A stretch of 64,000 bases of DNA from Chryseobacterium sp. KLBC 52 (GTDB taxonomy: Bacteria > Bacteroidota > Bacteroidia > Flavobacteriales > Weeksellaceae). The notes under the pieces are model-generated. The model saw nothing but the letters and a program-made list of their open reading frames with translations, was not told the DNA's origin and did not search any database. The translations under genes were made by a program, and so were the position numbers. Position 1 is the first letter of the stretch, and each line of letters begins with the position of its first letter. Of this stretch, positions 16,812 to 26,242 are shown in pieces. The DNA lies in contig NZ_QDFZ01000007.1 of NCBI RefSeq assembly GCF_003347605.1, forward strand, positions 62,001 to 126,000, in the 5' to 3' direction.

Positions 16812-19022
16812 TTAAAATTCAAAAGTGTAAGAAAGATTGAATGTTCTTCCTCTTCCTTTATAATTAAACAGTTCCGGAAGTCCGTAAGTAGAATACAATA
16901 CCTGGGAACGCTTGCTCCAAATTGTCTGATAATCTGTATTGAACAGATTCTGGATTCCTAAATTGAATTTTCCAAAATGGAATCGGTATCCCATCATCAA
17001 ATCTGAAGTATTATACCCTTCCACTACATTATTAAGCTCGTCTTTCTGCTTGAAATTCTGTAAAGACTGGAATCTGAATGACCAGTTCTGAATATTATAC
17101 CCGATATAGGTTACCAATTTGGAAGGAGAAGCGTTGTAAATCTCCTGTTTCTGCCATTCTCCCTTATTATCTACCTGAGACTTGATCAGAAGTCCGCTTG
17201 CCCCGAAATACACTCCATTATTTAAGGAATAAGAAACCTCAGCTTCAATTCCCATATTTCTTAATTTCAAATCATTCACAAGAATCTGGAACGTCTTTTT
17301 ATCTACAGCAACGGTTTTGTCTGAGTTACTTAAAAATCCGGCAATCTGGGCTCTTAAACCTCCTTTATTGACACGGTAACCCATTTCAAACTGATTGGTT
17401 TTGATAGCTTGAAGAGGCTGTTCTTTCACATTGATACTGGATACTACATCCCAGTTTGTTCCTACCAATTTGTACTGCCCGATTCCATAAAATTTAGCAG
17501 GATCAGCTAAGCTTGCTCCCTGGGAAAAAGTTCCCCAAACCTGATGCTGCTCATTGAATTTGTATAATAAACCTGCATTGGCTAAAGTCACATTATAAGA
17601 GCTTTCACCTCCGGGAATTGCCGATGCGGAATTTCCATAGCCTATAGCAATCTGTGTCTGCTGCTCTGAACCGACAAAATCATCCATTTTTACATTGATA
17701 TGCTGATAACGGATTCCCGCATTCAATTGTAATTTTGGAAGAATATTATATTTTGCCTGAACATATCCCGCATAACTCTGTGAATGGTTGGTTGGATATC
17801 TTCCCAGACTGTATTTTGTTTCATTGATTAAACCTCCGCTGGACATCGTCTTTGCAATGTCATAAACCGATTGAGTCCCTTCAAATTTTTCAAAATCGAA
17901 ATCTGCTCCATAAGTAACATTCAATCCTCTCCATGATTTTGACAACAAAGCTTTAATCCCGGAATAGTAAGTATCCTGCTGCGAAGAGGACATATAAGGT
18001 ATTTTTCCTGACTGTAAAGTAACATTTCCGGGAAATGGATAGAATCCTAATTTTTCACCACGCGTAGCCAATTGTACATATAAATCCTGTCCACCTAAAA
18101 TTCCGTTTCCATTATACGCTACGGTTGCCATATAACGCTCTGTTCCTACATTTTTATCGGATGAGAAACCGTCTCTCATTTCCAGCAATGAAGCATTTTT
18201 GGTAGTAAATGCACTTAAATTTTCACCTAAAAATAAGCTTCTGTCTCCATTAAATTTAGAATTGTAATACTGAACAGAGGCTGTTATTTTATGTTTATTG
18301 TTAAACTGATAGCCTCCCGTAGCCAGGATATCAATAGACTGGTTATACTGAAGGTCGGTCTGGGTAATATCGGTAAAAAGCTGTTTCTGATCTGCCCCAT
18401 ACACCCCTCCATTCTGCTGATAAGCTACTCCCAGTCTACCAAAAAACTTTTCTCCTTTTGCAGCAATAGACTGAGCGGCACGGAAATCATGGTCATCTTT
18501 TCCCATAAATCCAGTACGTACGCCCAATTCAGTTTCACCGCTGATTCCTTTTTTGGAAGGTGTTTTTGTAATAATATTGATAATTCCACCAGTCGCGTTA
18601 CCTCCGTAAATTGAGCTTGCTCCTGAAAGCACTTCGATTCTTTCGATGTTAAAAGGATCAATGGCATCCAGCTGGCGGCTTATCGCACGGATACTGTTCA
18701 GAGAAACTCCGTCGATCATGACAAGTGCTGAGCGCCCTCTCATATTCTGTCCGTAATTGGTTCTTCCCTGCGGACCAATATCCATAGACGGAATCAGAAT
18801 CGATAACATTTCTTTGATAGGAACTCCGCTTTTTGCCTGTTCCTGAATCTTTTCTTTCTGTACTACCCAAACCGTTCCCGGAACTTCAGAGATTTTTGTA
18901 GGTTTTCTGGAGGCTACGATCACCACATCTTCAATACCTTTAGAGGCAATAGAATCTTTAACGGTCTGGGAAATCATCGCTCCCGAAACCAAAAGACCTA
19001 TGAATGCATACTGCTTTTTCAT
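16812..19022 (-). CDS. TonB-dependent siderophore receptor
   Basis: 736 aa. A signal peptide (LLVSGAMISQT) leads directly into a TonB box-like region and plug (IEDVVIVASRKPTKISEVPGTV; ALVMIDGVSL; IERIEVLSGASSIYGGNATGGIINIITK). A beta-barrel ends in YTFEF. No secretin/STN domain is present, so it should not do cell-surface signalling. It brings ferric siderophore into the periplasm. A -7 element and a Fur-like palindrome lie just upstream, and the reductase gene follows, which supports iron control. Confidence 0.94.
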   Translation of the reverse strand: MKKQYAFIGLLVSGAMISQTVKDSIASKGIEDVVIVASRKPTKISEVPGTVWVVQKEKIQEQAKSGVPIKEMLSILIPSMDIGPQGRTNYGQNMRGRSALVMIDGVSLNSIRAISRQLDAIDPFNIERIEVLSGASSIYGGNATGGIINIITKTPSKKGISGETELGVRTGFMGKDDHDFRAAQSIAAKGEKFFGRLGVAYQQNGGVYGADQKQLFTDITQTDLQYNQSIDILATGGYQFNNKHKITASVQYYNSKFNGDRSLFLGENLSAFTTKNASLLEMRDGFSSDKNVGTERYMATVAYNGNGILGGQDLYVQLATRGEKLGFYPFPGNVTLQSGKIPYMSSSQQDTYYSGIKALLSKSWRGLNVTYGADFDFEKFEGTQSVYDIAKTMSSGGLINETKYSLGRYPTNHSQSYAGYVQAKYNILPKLQLNAGIRYQHINVKMDDFVGSEQQTQIAIGYGNSASAIPGGESSYNVTLANAGLLYKFNEQHQVWGTFSQGASLADPAKFYGIGQYKLVGTNWDVVSSINVKEQPLQAIKTNQFEMGYRVNKGGLRAQIAGFLSNSDKTVAVDKKTFQILVNDLKLRNMGIEAEVSYSLNNGVYFGASGLLIKSQVDNKGEWQKQEIYNASPSKLVTYIGYNIQNWSFRFQSLQNFKQKDELNNVVEGYNTSDLMMGYRFHFGKFNLGIQNLFNTDYQTIWSKRSQVLYSTYGLPELFNYKGRGRTFNLSYTFEF

Positions 19023-19050
19023 TCTTTCTACTCAACGTTTTATAATCTCA

Positions 19051-19058
19051 CAAAGGTA
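19051..19058 (-). promoter_or_regulatory. Siderophore receptor promoter -7 element
   Basis: The minus strand reads TACCTTTG, matching TAnnTTTG, 28 bp before the receptor ATG. Confidence 0.7.
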
Positions 19059-19062
19059 ATTC

Positions 19063-19085
19063 TTATTTAGAAAGAATAAAAATAA
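19063..19085. promoter_or_regulatory. Candidate Fur-type operator
   Basis: TTATTTAGA, five bases, then TAAAAATAA form an imperfect 23-bp inverted repeat directly upstream of the -7 element, where a bound repressor would block RNA polymerase. The position before an iron-uptake gene suggests Fur. The assignment is inferred. Confidence 0.45.
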
Positions 19086-19158
19086 TAAAATATGAGATTT
19101 TCCCTTATTTTATGATAGCAAACGTGTTTTTTTAATAGATTGTTTAATGTTGGATATA

Positions 19159-19280
19159 TTAAACCATTAAGATTCTATAAGAAGTAAAGTGTAGTTAAGA
19201 TGAATCATTCTGATTTTAAGCTTAAGGCGAAGCCCACCATAATACTCTAAACACCTTAATGGAATCTTAATGTTTCAAAA
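19159..19280 (-). repeat. ~121-bp dispersed repeat, copy A
   Basis: Read on the minus strand, this stretch begins TTTTGAAACATTAAGAT and ends CTTAATGGTTTAA. It aligns along its whole length with 38419-38539 on the plus strand. Shared internal words include CTTAAAATCAG and ATCTTAACTA. It is non-coding and lies between the siderophore receptor and the efflux operon. Confidence 0.75.
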
Positions 19281-19310
19281 AAGTTTAAAATTTGACCTCT
19301 TCTTAAAGGC

Positions 19311-19346
19311 GTAAAATCCCAGCCCAACAAAGGACCAGGATTTTAC
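19311..19346 (-). terminator. Hairpin after efflux MFS gene
   Basis: GTAAAATCC (19311-19319) pairs with GGATTTTAC (19338-19346) downstream of the MFS stop. There is no strong T-tract. Confidence 0.5.
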
Positions 19347-19366
19347 TAGTAAAAACAAGGTATTTT

Positions 19367-20959
19367 TTATCCTGCAGGTCCTGCTGCATCTTTTATTTCT
19401 TCTAATAATTTTCTTCTTTCACGAAGTCTCCTTCTTGCGATAACGGATTTACCTCCCAAAACTCTTATAAATCTGAAATATTGGAATCGTTTTGCTCCGA
19501 AATGATGAGTCGCAACATAAATCAGTACTCCAAATCCGGCTAAAATAATATATCCGAATATCTTCTTGGTGGCGATAATAATGGCATTAAGCTGAATGGC
19601 TTTCATATTGGCGGCTACATTTTGAGGAGTCACCGTCATTCCGTCCATATAAACGGCAAGATCACCAATTGCTGTCACCTGAAAACGGTATTGAAACCAA
19701 GAGTACAGAGTCGAAAAGATTCCTACAGCGAGGAAAGTTCTCCAAACCAGAACAAGTCCGATAGCTGCCAGCATTTCATCCATTTCAAGCTTATCCAGCG
19801 TATAAAACCATACGGAAATAAACAGTGAACACATTCCGTAGCCTTTTAAAAACATAGGCAGATACCAGTTGTCATAGCTGAACTCCAATACCATAGAAAA
19901 GTACATGATAATAGCGTACCCAACCATGGCGGCAAAACCGGAAAAAATGTACATTTTCAAAGGTTTTTCTTTTTTGAACCAGAAGATGGCTATGATTCCT
20001 GCTAAAATAATTCCGGGAATCATTAATAAACTGAGTCTGGTATTGGTCAATTGGTCATATCCTAATACTCCCACTGCAAAAGTATTCTGAATAGAAGCAG
20101 TTCCTAAAAACATTCCCAGCCAAAAAAGCATAAATAACCCATTCTGTACATTATTTTTGGTGAAAATTTTGAATGAAAGGTATGGTCTTTTTAAAGTAAG
20201 CTGACGGATAGAAAGCAGTGCAAAACTTACAAAAGCAGCAATACTCGCATTCATAATATTCCTGGAATTAAACCAGTCCTGCTGTCTTCCAAATGAATAC
20301 ACATACGCTGAAAACATGAATGTTGAAATGAAAAGCAAAATACTCAACCAGTCGATATAATGCAGAGGAACTTTTAATGCAAAATATTTATTATGCATGA
20401 AAATCCAATGGATCAAAGCTAAAATAAAGCATAAAACGGCTGTGAAAAGGTAAAATTGCTGCCAATTGTAAAGAAGGGCAAACTCAGCGGCATAATAGGT
20501 AGCCACCTGGTTCATGACCAGAACGAAGGTATAGAAAGCTCCGTAAAACATCCCTCGGTTTCCAATCATCACCATCAGTGGCAGGAACAGCTCTATAGTG
20601 ACCATCATCTTCATAAAACCGATCACTAAGGAAGTAAAGACGAAAATCATGGGTTGTAAAGTCGTTCCGTTTACATAACTGAGCAATCCTAAAAGTACCA
20701 GTAATAAAACCAGCTTATCTCTTACTTTGAATCTCATTTTGATTCTGAGGACCACAGGCATACAAGCTCCCATCCCAATAGTAGTCGCATAGTTAGCCCA
20801 CATAAAATATTCTGTCATGGCACCCGTACCGCTTACCAGAGAACTGATATTTCCCGTGTACACCCCACCGATAGGCATTACCACGGCAAGCAGTAATACT
20901 ATCAGCAGCAGCTGTACGGGTTTCGGTACCCAGTCGTTATATAATCCTTTGTTGTACAT
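19367..20959 (-). CDS. MFS efflux permease of a tripartite (EmrB-like) pump
   Basis: 530 aa with about 14 hydrophobic segments, the DHA2-like layout, and a basic C-terminus (KSVIARRRLRERRKLLEE). Segments such as MPIGGVYTGNISSLVSGTGAM and RLSLLMIPGIILAGIIAIFWFKKEKPLKMY fit the family. It would export a toxic compound from the inner membrane. It is third in the order TolC, HlyD, MFS on the minus strand, 103 bp after the HlyD gene, so it is the last gene of the efflux operon. The substrate is unknown. Confidence 0.88.
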   Translation of the reverse strand: MYNKGLYNDWVPKPVQLLLIVLLLAVVMPIGGVYTGNISSLVSGTGAMTEYFMWANYATTIGMGACMPVVLRIKMRFKVRDKLVLLLVLLGLLSYVNGTTLQPMIFVFTSLVIGFMKMMVTIELFLPLMVMIGNRGMFYGAFYTFVLVMNQVATYYAAEFALLYNWQQFYLFTAVLCFILALIHWIFMHNKYFALKVPLHYIDWLSILLFISTFMFSAYVYSFGRQQDWFNSRNIMNASIAAFVSFALLSIRQLTLKRPYLSFKIFTKNNVQNGLFMLFWLGMFLGTASIQNTFAVGVLGYDQLTNTRLSLLMIPGIILAGIIAIFWFKKEKPLKMYIFSGFAAMVGYAIIMYFSMVLEFSYDNWYLPMFLKGYGMCSLFISVWFYTLDKLEMDEMLAAIGLVLVWRTFLAVGIFSTLYSWFQYRFQVTAIGDLAVYMDGMTVTPQNVAANMKAIQLNAIIIATKKIFGYIILAGFGVLIYVATHHFGAKRFQYFRFIRVLGGKSVIARRRLRERRKLLEEIKDAAGPAG

Positions 20960-21062
20960 GTTTTTTTTAGGTAATAGATTTCAGATATCAGATGGCAGAC
21001 TTTCAACATTCAACCTAAGTTTTCCGTACGCATATGGTCTGGAATCTGATATCTTCCATCTT

Positions 21063-22181
21063 TTAGTCTTTATTAGTATTCACATTCATATTCATTCCGG
21101 CACTCAGTTTATCCAGATCTTCTTTTTTGTTGGAAGCTGTAAACTCTATTCTTACAGGAATTCTCTGTTGTACTTTGATAAAGTTTCCGGTAGAGTTATC
21201 TGTTGGCACACTTGAATATCTTGATCCCGTAGCTGCAGAAACTGCTGTGACTACTCCTTCGAATTTTTTACCGCCTAAAGCATCAGCGGTCATGAAAATT
21301 GTCTCACCTACCTTAATGTTTGGCATCTGGCTTTCGAGGAAATTGGCAGTTACCCATTTCTGACCATTCAGAACGATCGTTGCCACCTGCTGTCCTGGTT
21401 GGATCAACTGGCCTTCAGAAATTGTTCTTCTCCCCATCACGCCATCGTAAGGCGCTGTAATAACAGTATACGAAAGATTGATCCTTGCCATATCCAGAGC
21501 AGATTTTGTTCTTTTAATTTCAGCATCATTAATTCCCAATCTGCTTTTCACTTCTGTAGTGGAAAGGTTGGCAGATTGTTTTTGATTCACCAGCGTTTCA
21601 TAAGCTGCCTTTTGTGCATCATATTCAGTTTTTACCTGATCATACTGCTGTCTGGTAACGGCTTCAGCTGCCAAAAGGTTTTTGTATCGGTTTAAATTCT
21701 GCTCAGCATTCCATAATCTGGCTTTTGCTCCAGCAATATTAGACTGCATGACGTTGATATTATTGGAAACCGTGTTCACGGAAGAACTTGTTGCTGTTTT
21801 CTGAGCCATTGCATTCTGATAAGCTGCTTCTGCCTGTCCCAACTGAGTAAGAATTTCACGTTCGTCAAGGATTACTAAAGTATCTCCTTTTTTTACACGC
21901 TGATGTTCAATGAATTTGATTTCTTTGATATAAGCAGAAACTCTCGTATTGATAGGGTTAATAAATTCCTCTACCTGTGCCGCTTCCGTATAGGTTTTGC
22001 TTCCGATATGGAAATATTCCCGGATTAGCCAGAATAACCCGAATCCGATCACCAGAAAAACGATGATATTGGAAATGATGGCTCTGATTTTATTGGTTTT
22101 ATTTTTCTTTTTTTTATTTTCTACAGCAGATGCTGCCGGAGTTGGTGTTGTATTTTGAGTAGTTTGTCCCTTGTTTTCCAT
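21063..22181 (-). CDS. HlyD/EmrA-type periplasmic adaptor
   Basis: 372 aa. A Lys-rich cytoplasmic N-terminus is followed by one membrane helix (IISNIIVFLVIGFGLFWLI). Then come a biotinyl/lipoyl-like half (TRVSAYIKEIKFIEHQRVKKGDTLVILDE), a long alpha-hairpin (about 105-215) and the second lipoyl half (INLSYTVITAPYDGVMGRRTISEGQLIQPGQQV). A beta-barrel domain closes it. It bridges the MFS pump and the TolC channel. It starts 22 bp after the TolC-like gene. Confidence 0.93.
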   Translation of the reverse strand: MENKGQTTQNTTPTPAASAVENKKKKNKTNKIRAIISNIIVFLVIGFGLFWLIREYFHIGSKTYTEAAQVEEFINPINTRVSAYIKEIKFIEHQRVKKGDTLVILDEREILTQLGQAEAAYQNAMAQKTATSSSVNTVSNNINVMQSNIAGAKARLWNAEQNLNRYKNLLAAEAVTRQQYDQVKTEYDAQKAAYETLVNQKQSANLSTTEVKSRLGINDAEIKRTKSALDMARINLSYTVITAPYDGVMGRRTISEGQLIQPGQQVATIVLNGQKWVTANFLESQMPNIKVGETIFMTADALGGKKFEGVVTAVSAATGSRYSSVPTDNSTGNFIKVQQRIPVRIEFTASNKKEDLDKLSAGMNMNVNTNKD

Positions 22182-22203
22182 TGTTGATTTTCAGTTTTAA
22201 AAA

Positions 22204-23514
22204 TTAAAGTGTTCCCGTAGATTTCAAAAGGTTGTAGTACTGATACAGAACATTGATTTCTGCATTCGCATAATCCAGTTCTGACTGTAGTTTCTGGTTC
22301 TGTGCATCAATCATTTCTGCCTGCACAGCCAATTGGTTCAGATACTTGGCTTCTGTAATCTTGTAGTTTTCTTCTGCCAGTCTTTTGGAATCATTCAGAA
22401 TATCAGCCTGCTGAATCGCCTCCTGATATTTGGTATAGGCTGCATTCACTGCCATATCCACATTCTGCTGTACCAGAGTCATGGCGTCATTCGCCTGATT
22501 CTTTTGCAGTTCCCCTAATTTTACTTTTTCCTTTGTTTTAAAAAGAGTATCTATATTATAGCTCAAAGAAACCCCTGTCTGCCAGCCTCCTGAATACATA
22601 TCCAAAACAGGATTTCTCGTCGTGATCGGTCTTTGCAGTGTATATCCGCCAAATCCTGCCAACGTAGGCGCATTATCGGTTTTTATAATCTCTATATTTT
22701 TATCTGCTACTGCAATATTTTTTTGAGCCGATTTCAGTAACGGATTGCTTTCATGAGCAAGGTCTGTATAATATTCCATGCCAATTGCGGATTCTTTATT
22801 CTCCAGACTTTCTGTAGGAACAATCTCCGTGTCAGAAGATAATCCTAAGGCAATATTCAGATTATAATTAAGGATTTTCTTATTATTGGTAAGGGTAAGA
22901 ATTCCCTGGTCCAGGTTTTTGATGGCCAATTCTCCACGAATCACTTCGTTTCGGGTTACCATTCCCTGCTGATAGAACTTCTGAATGTTTTTCAGACGCT
23001 CCAGAGCCAGTTTTTTGTTATTCTGAAATACCTCTTCCTGGTTGATGATTTTATAGACATCCAGATAATTGGAAATCACTAAAAATTTAACATCCTGTAT
23101 ATTTTTCTCTAAATCCAGTTCGGAAAGCTGTTCACGAAGCCCCGCCATTTCAATAGATTTATTCACCAATCCTCCTTTGAAGATCAGCTGTGTGGCCTGT
23201 ACAGCATACGAGCTTCCGTAATGGGGCATAGAAACGTTTGTAGAATTCGAAAAGTCTTTATCAATGGCTACTGCATCTCCTAAATAGAACTGACTTGTAG
23301 AAGCTGTGATGGTAGGAAGTTTCTGAAGCTTAACGACATTGGTATTTTGTTTTGCAATACCAATGTTCTGTGCAGAAACTTTGAGCTGCTGGTGATTCTG
23401 AACAGCGAGTTCTGCCACCTCACCTGCAGTCATCTGCTTGATCTGTTGTGAAAAAAACAGCGCAGGAAAAGCTGCTATCAATACAGATAGTGCTGTTTTT
23501 ATTTTCTTTGTCAT
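22204..23514 (-). CDS. TolC-family outer membrane efflux channel
   Basis: 436 aa with signal peptide (AAFPALFFSQ). Two repeats of the outer membrane efflux protein domain are visible, rich in long heptad helices (AVQNHQQLKVSAQNIGIAKQ; DAQNQKLQSELDYANAEINVLYQYYNLL). It forms the trimeric exit duct for the pump encoded downstream. It has a full -33/-7 promoter (23535-23564) 20 bp upstream, overlapped by a palindrome, and lies directly downstream of the AraC regulator. Confidence 0.93.
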   Translation of the reverse strand: MTKKIKTALSVLIAAFPALFFSQQIKQMTAGEVAELAVQNHQQLKVSAQNIGIAKQNTNVVKLQKLPTITASTSQFYLGDAVAIDKDFSNSTNVSMPHYGSSYAVQATQLIFKGGLVNKSIEMAGLREQLSELDLEKNIQDVKFLVISNYLDVYKIINQEEVFQNNKKLALERLKNIQKFYQQGMVTRNEVIRGELAIKNLDQGILTLTNNKKILNYNLNIALGLSSDTEIVPTESLENKESAIGMEYYTDLAHESNPLLKSAQKNIAVADKNIEIIKTDNAPTLAGFGGYTLQRPITTRNPVLDMYSGGWQTGVSLSYNIDTLFKTKEKVKLGELQKNQANDAMTLVQQNVDMAVNAAYTKYQEAIQQADILNDSKRLAEENYKITEAKYLNQLAVQAEMIDAQNQKLQSELDYANAEINVLYQYYNLLKSTGTL

Positions 23515-23534
23515 TTTACCTTGTTTTACAGATG

Positions 23535-23564
23535 CAAAGTTAGGTCAACAACAAAATCAATCAA
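23535..23564 (-). promoter_or_regulatory. Efflux operon promoter
   Basis: On the minus strand, TTG (23562-23564) is followed 19 bp later by TAACTTTG (23535-23542), a full Bacteroidota -33/-7 promoter. Confidence 0.8.
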
Positions 23565-23574
23565 ATGTTTGATT
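23559..23574. promoter_or_regulatory. Palindromic candidate operator of efflux operon
   Basis: AATCAAA-TG-TTTGATT is a perfect 7-bp inverted repeat overlapping the -33 element. It lies next to an AraC-family gene, so a regulator site is plausible, though AraC sites are usually direct repeats. Confidence 0.5.
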
Positions 23575-23603
23575 TTTGGAAAAAGATGTTCAAATGTAAG
23601 ATT

Positions 23604-24449
23604 TCAACTTTCAAACTGATGCCTGTACTGCGTAGGGCTTACCTCCAGATGTTTCTTAAAAAAATGAGAAAACGAGTATTGATCGCTGAATCCAAGAATT
23701 GAAGAAACCTCCGAAACCGGTTTACTGGAAGAGTTTAAGAGTACTTTCGCCTCATTGATCACAATTAAAGCAATGATCTGGCTTGCAGACTTCCCCGTAA
23801 TGGTCTTTACTACAGAAGAAAGATGTCTGGTTGTAATGGATTGTCGTTCGGCATAAAACTCGACGGTTCTTTCGGTAAGATGATACTCTGCCAGGTCTGT
23901 AAGAAAGACAAATACAATTTCTTCCTGTCTGGACATCTGGTTCATAGAGCTGTTATCTTCCTTGGAAATAATTCCTGCCATCTGATAGCAGAACACGGAG
24001 AAAAGGTGCTCCACCATTTCTTTCTTATAAAGCATTTCGGTTTCAGAATCCAGAATGTATTTCAGAAAATTGACGCTTTTCCAGACTACTTCCATTTCAT
24101 CCTCAGGAAAAGGAACTCCTTTATTCATCTGCTGCCTGAAATATCGATACGTAATCAAACGGTTAAATTTTAATGATAAGGCGGAAATAAATTCTCTTTT
24201 GTAAGAAACCATCCTCGACTGAAAGTCATCCGTTACTCCCACCACTTCATAAATGGTTTGCGGATCGGTTACCATAAACATATTGGCAGAAACCTCCAGA
24301 TCACTGAAGTGCTGACGAAGCTTTATCGTTCCCGATTTAATAAAAATAAAAGCAGGATTTTCGGGACGAAACGGCTTACCCACAGCGATTCGCTCGAAAA
24401 TATTATGTTCGGTAAAAATATCAACACCAAATTTTTCAAGGGCAGACAT
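23604..24449 (-). CDS. AraC-family transcriptional regulator
   Basis: 281 aa. The N-terminal part (about 1-170) is a ligand-sensing cupin-like region. The C-terminal 100 residues hold the two helix-turn-helix motifs: RQSITTRHLSSVVKTITGKSASQIIALIVINEAKVLL and VSEVSSILGFSDQYSFSHFFKKHLEVSPTQYR. It lies just upstream of and in line with the TolC-HlyD-MFS operon, so it is probably its activator or repressor. The -7 element TACATTTG ends 4 bp before the ATG, implying a leaderless mRNA. Confidence 0.92.
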   Translation of the reverse strand: MSALEKFGVDIFTEHNIFERIAVGKPFRPENPAFIFIKSGTIKLRQHFSDLEVSANMFMVTDPQTIYEVVGVTDDFQSRMVSYKREFISALSLKFNRLITYRYFRQQMNKGVPFPEDEMEVVWKSVNFLKYILDSETEMLYKKEMVEHLFSVFCYQMAGIISKEDNSSMNQMSRQEEIVFVFLTDLAEYHLTERTVEFYAERQSITTRHLSSVVKTITGKSASQIIALIVINEAKVLLNSSSKPVSEVSSILGFSDQYSFSHFFKKHLEVSPTQYRHQFES

Positions 24450-24453
24450 AAGA

Positions 24454-24461
24454 CAAATGTA
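24454..24461 (-). promoter_or_regulatory. -7 element at AraC gene start
   Basis: The minus strand reads TACATTTG four bases before the ATG at 24449; transcription would begin at or next to the start codon. Confidence 0.65.
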
Positions 24462-24523
24462 AGCAATCTTACCAGTGATTACAAAATTTTATTATTTTAG
24501 CAGGAATCCAATTTCCCTTCAGC

Positions 24524-24997
24524 ATGAGAAAGGTTGATCTATTATTTGCAGAATACAGTAAAAGCCATAGAAACGCGACCAACAAGTTCATTCACTGGAT
24601 TTGTGTGCCTCTGATTTTCTGGACAATTCTTGGTTTTGCTTCCCTTATTCCCTCTCCCCATTTCTGCGCTTCCTACTTCGGATGTGCAAGTATTATAAGC
24701 CTTTTGGTGATTACTCTGATCACTTTATTCTATATACGGCTGTCTTTTTTGATCTCAGTTGTAATGATTGTCATCATGCTTATTATGGAACATTTCATCT
24801 ATCTGACCAATATCAGATTCGGAAAACAGTCATGGATGATTTACCTTTCCGTATTCATCATCACATGGATTTTCCAGTTTATAGGTCATAAAATAGAAGG
24901 AAAAAAGCCTACTTTCCTCAAAGATCTGCAGTTTCTTCTGATAGGACCGATATGGCTTTTAGGCTTTATTCTTAAAAAGACAGGAATCCGATATTAA
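24524..24997 (+). CDS. Mpo1-like / DUF962 membrane protein
   Basis: 157 aa with four hydrophobic segments. The conserved N-terminal motif FAEYSKSHRNATNKFIHWICVPLIFW and the histidine-containing QFIGHKIEGKKPTFLKDLQFLLIGPIWLL are hallmarks of DUF962. Yeast Mpo1 in this family is a dioxygenase acting on 2-hydroxy fatty acids. The bacterial role is probably lipid-related but unproven. It is convergent with the DUF2891 gene, and the two share 4 bp (TTAA) at their stops. Confidence 0.9.
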   Translation: MRKVDLLFAEYSKSHRNATNKFIHWICVPLIFWTILGFASLIPSPHFCASYFGCASIISLLVITLITLFYIRLSFLISVVMIVIMLIMEHFIYLTNIRFGKQSWMIYLSVFIITWIFQFIGHKIEGKKPTFLKDLQFLLIGPIWLLGFILKKTGIRY

Positions 24998-26061
24998 TTT
25001 TCCAAAGCATAAACCGCAAAACTGGCCAGCCAGTGGTCTCCACCGTAATTTCCCTGGAAAAGTAATGGTAATCCATTATTGAGAAATACATCAGCTGTTT
25101 TCTTAAAATCTTTTTTCAAGGGATGATTAGCCGGAAGTGCGTTTGAAATTCCTTTCATACACCATGCTTTAGAAAAAGATAATCCTACAAGGTGAACGGT
25201 TTGGTAATCGCTCAGATCACTTACTACAGGAATTTTCTCAACATTTTCCAGACTTCTTTTTTCATAGAAAGCATTCAGCCATTGTACAAATTCTTTTTGA
25301 GGAAGCACTCTTCTCATAAGATCTGCAATTTCAAGACTTGGCGAAAAGAAATCTGAGCCGTCCGGTTCCAGATAAGCAGGCGTTTTCTGATCTTTTAAGA
25401 AAAAGTATTTTGCTTTTTCCATCAACTGATTTTCAAACGCTTTATCCTTATTGGCCCTTGCCCAATCTATCGCAAATGCCATAGCAAATGCAGTATTGGG
25501 ATGAACTCCGGTTCTGTTAGGGTACGTTTGTTTTGGAAGATAGGTCTTCCAGGATTTCAGAATCTGATCTGTAAGCGGCTTCAGATTTTGGTGCCATATT
25601 TTAGCTTTCGGATGATCCCAGGTTGTGAGTTCTTCATCCAGTTTTAAGATCCACGCCCAGCCATAGGTTCTTTCAAAAGTTCCTGTTAACTGATATTTTG
25701 TAAAGTAATCCGCTTCTGTCTGAAGTTTTTCTTTCTGAAATGATTCATCCAGAATTTTTTCAATCTCTTTGGCATTGGAGAGATTGGGTTTTGTTTTTAA
25801 AAGTCTGGTCAGCATCCAATGTCCATGAACTGAGCTATGCCAGTCGAAACATCCATAAAAACTAGGGTGAAGATCTTTTGGAGTTAAAGGAACTTCGCCT
25901 GCATTATTGATGATATGGGCAGTTTTATTAGGATATTCCTGGTTGATACAATGAAGAGGTTTATCGGATAATTTCATCGCCATTTCGTCTGTAAGTTTCG
26001 GAGCTTCCTGGGCATACATCAGAAATGGAGAAAATGCTAATGCTAAAAGACTTTTTTTCAT
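24994..26061 (-). CDS. DUF2891 family secreted protein
   Basis: 355 aa with signal peptide (LLALAFSPFLMYAQ). The body has motifs of DUF2891, an alpha/alpha-barrel-like family: HPSFYGCFDWHSSVHGHWMLTRLL, TYGWAWILKLDEEL, YLEPDGSDFFSPSLEIADLMRRVL and GDHWLASFAVYAL. The histidine and acid clusters suggest an enzyme, but no reaction is known. Its 3' end overlaps the neighbouring convergent gene by 4 bp. Confidence 0.9.
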   Translation of the reverse strand: MKKSLLALAFSPFLMYAQEAPKLTDEMAMKLSDKPLHCINQEYPNKTAHIINNAGEVPLTPKDLHPSFYGCFDWHSSVHGHWMLTRLLKTKPNLSNAKEIEKILDESFQKEKLQTEADYFTKYQLTGTFERTYGWAWILKLDEELTTWDHPKAKIWHQNLKPLTDQILKSWKTYLPKQTYPNRTGVHPNTAFAMAFAIDWARANKDKAFENQLMEKAKYFFLKDQKTPAYLEPDGSDFFSPSLEIADLMRRVLPQKEFVQWLNAFYEKRSLENVEKIPVVSDLSDYQTVHLVGLSFSKAWCMKGISNALPANHPLKKDFKKTADVFLNNGLPLLFQGNYGGDHWLASFAVYALEN

Positions 26062-26242
26062 GAATTAAAAATAGAAATAATTTAGCAGTTCTCGTAATTT
26101 TTCAAGTTGGTTTTCCAGCTATTTCTTCTATTTACTGATTTGATATTAAATTTTTTATTTCATTTTAATTTATTAACCCATCTTACCCATCATCATTTTT
26201 GTGCACACTTTTTGATCATATCCATAAAAAACTAATTAACCC

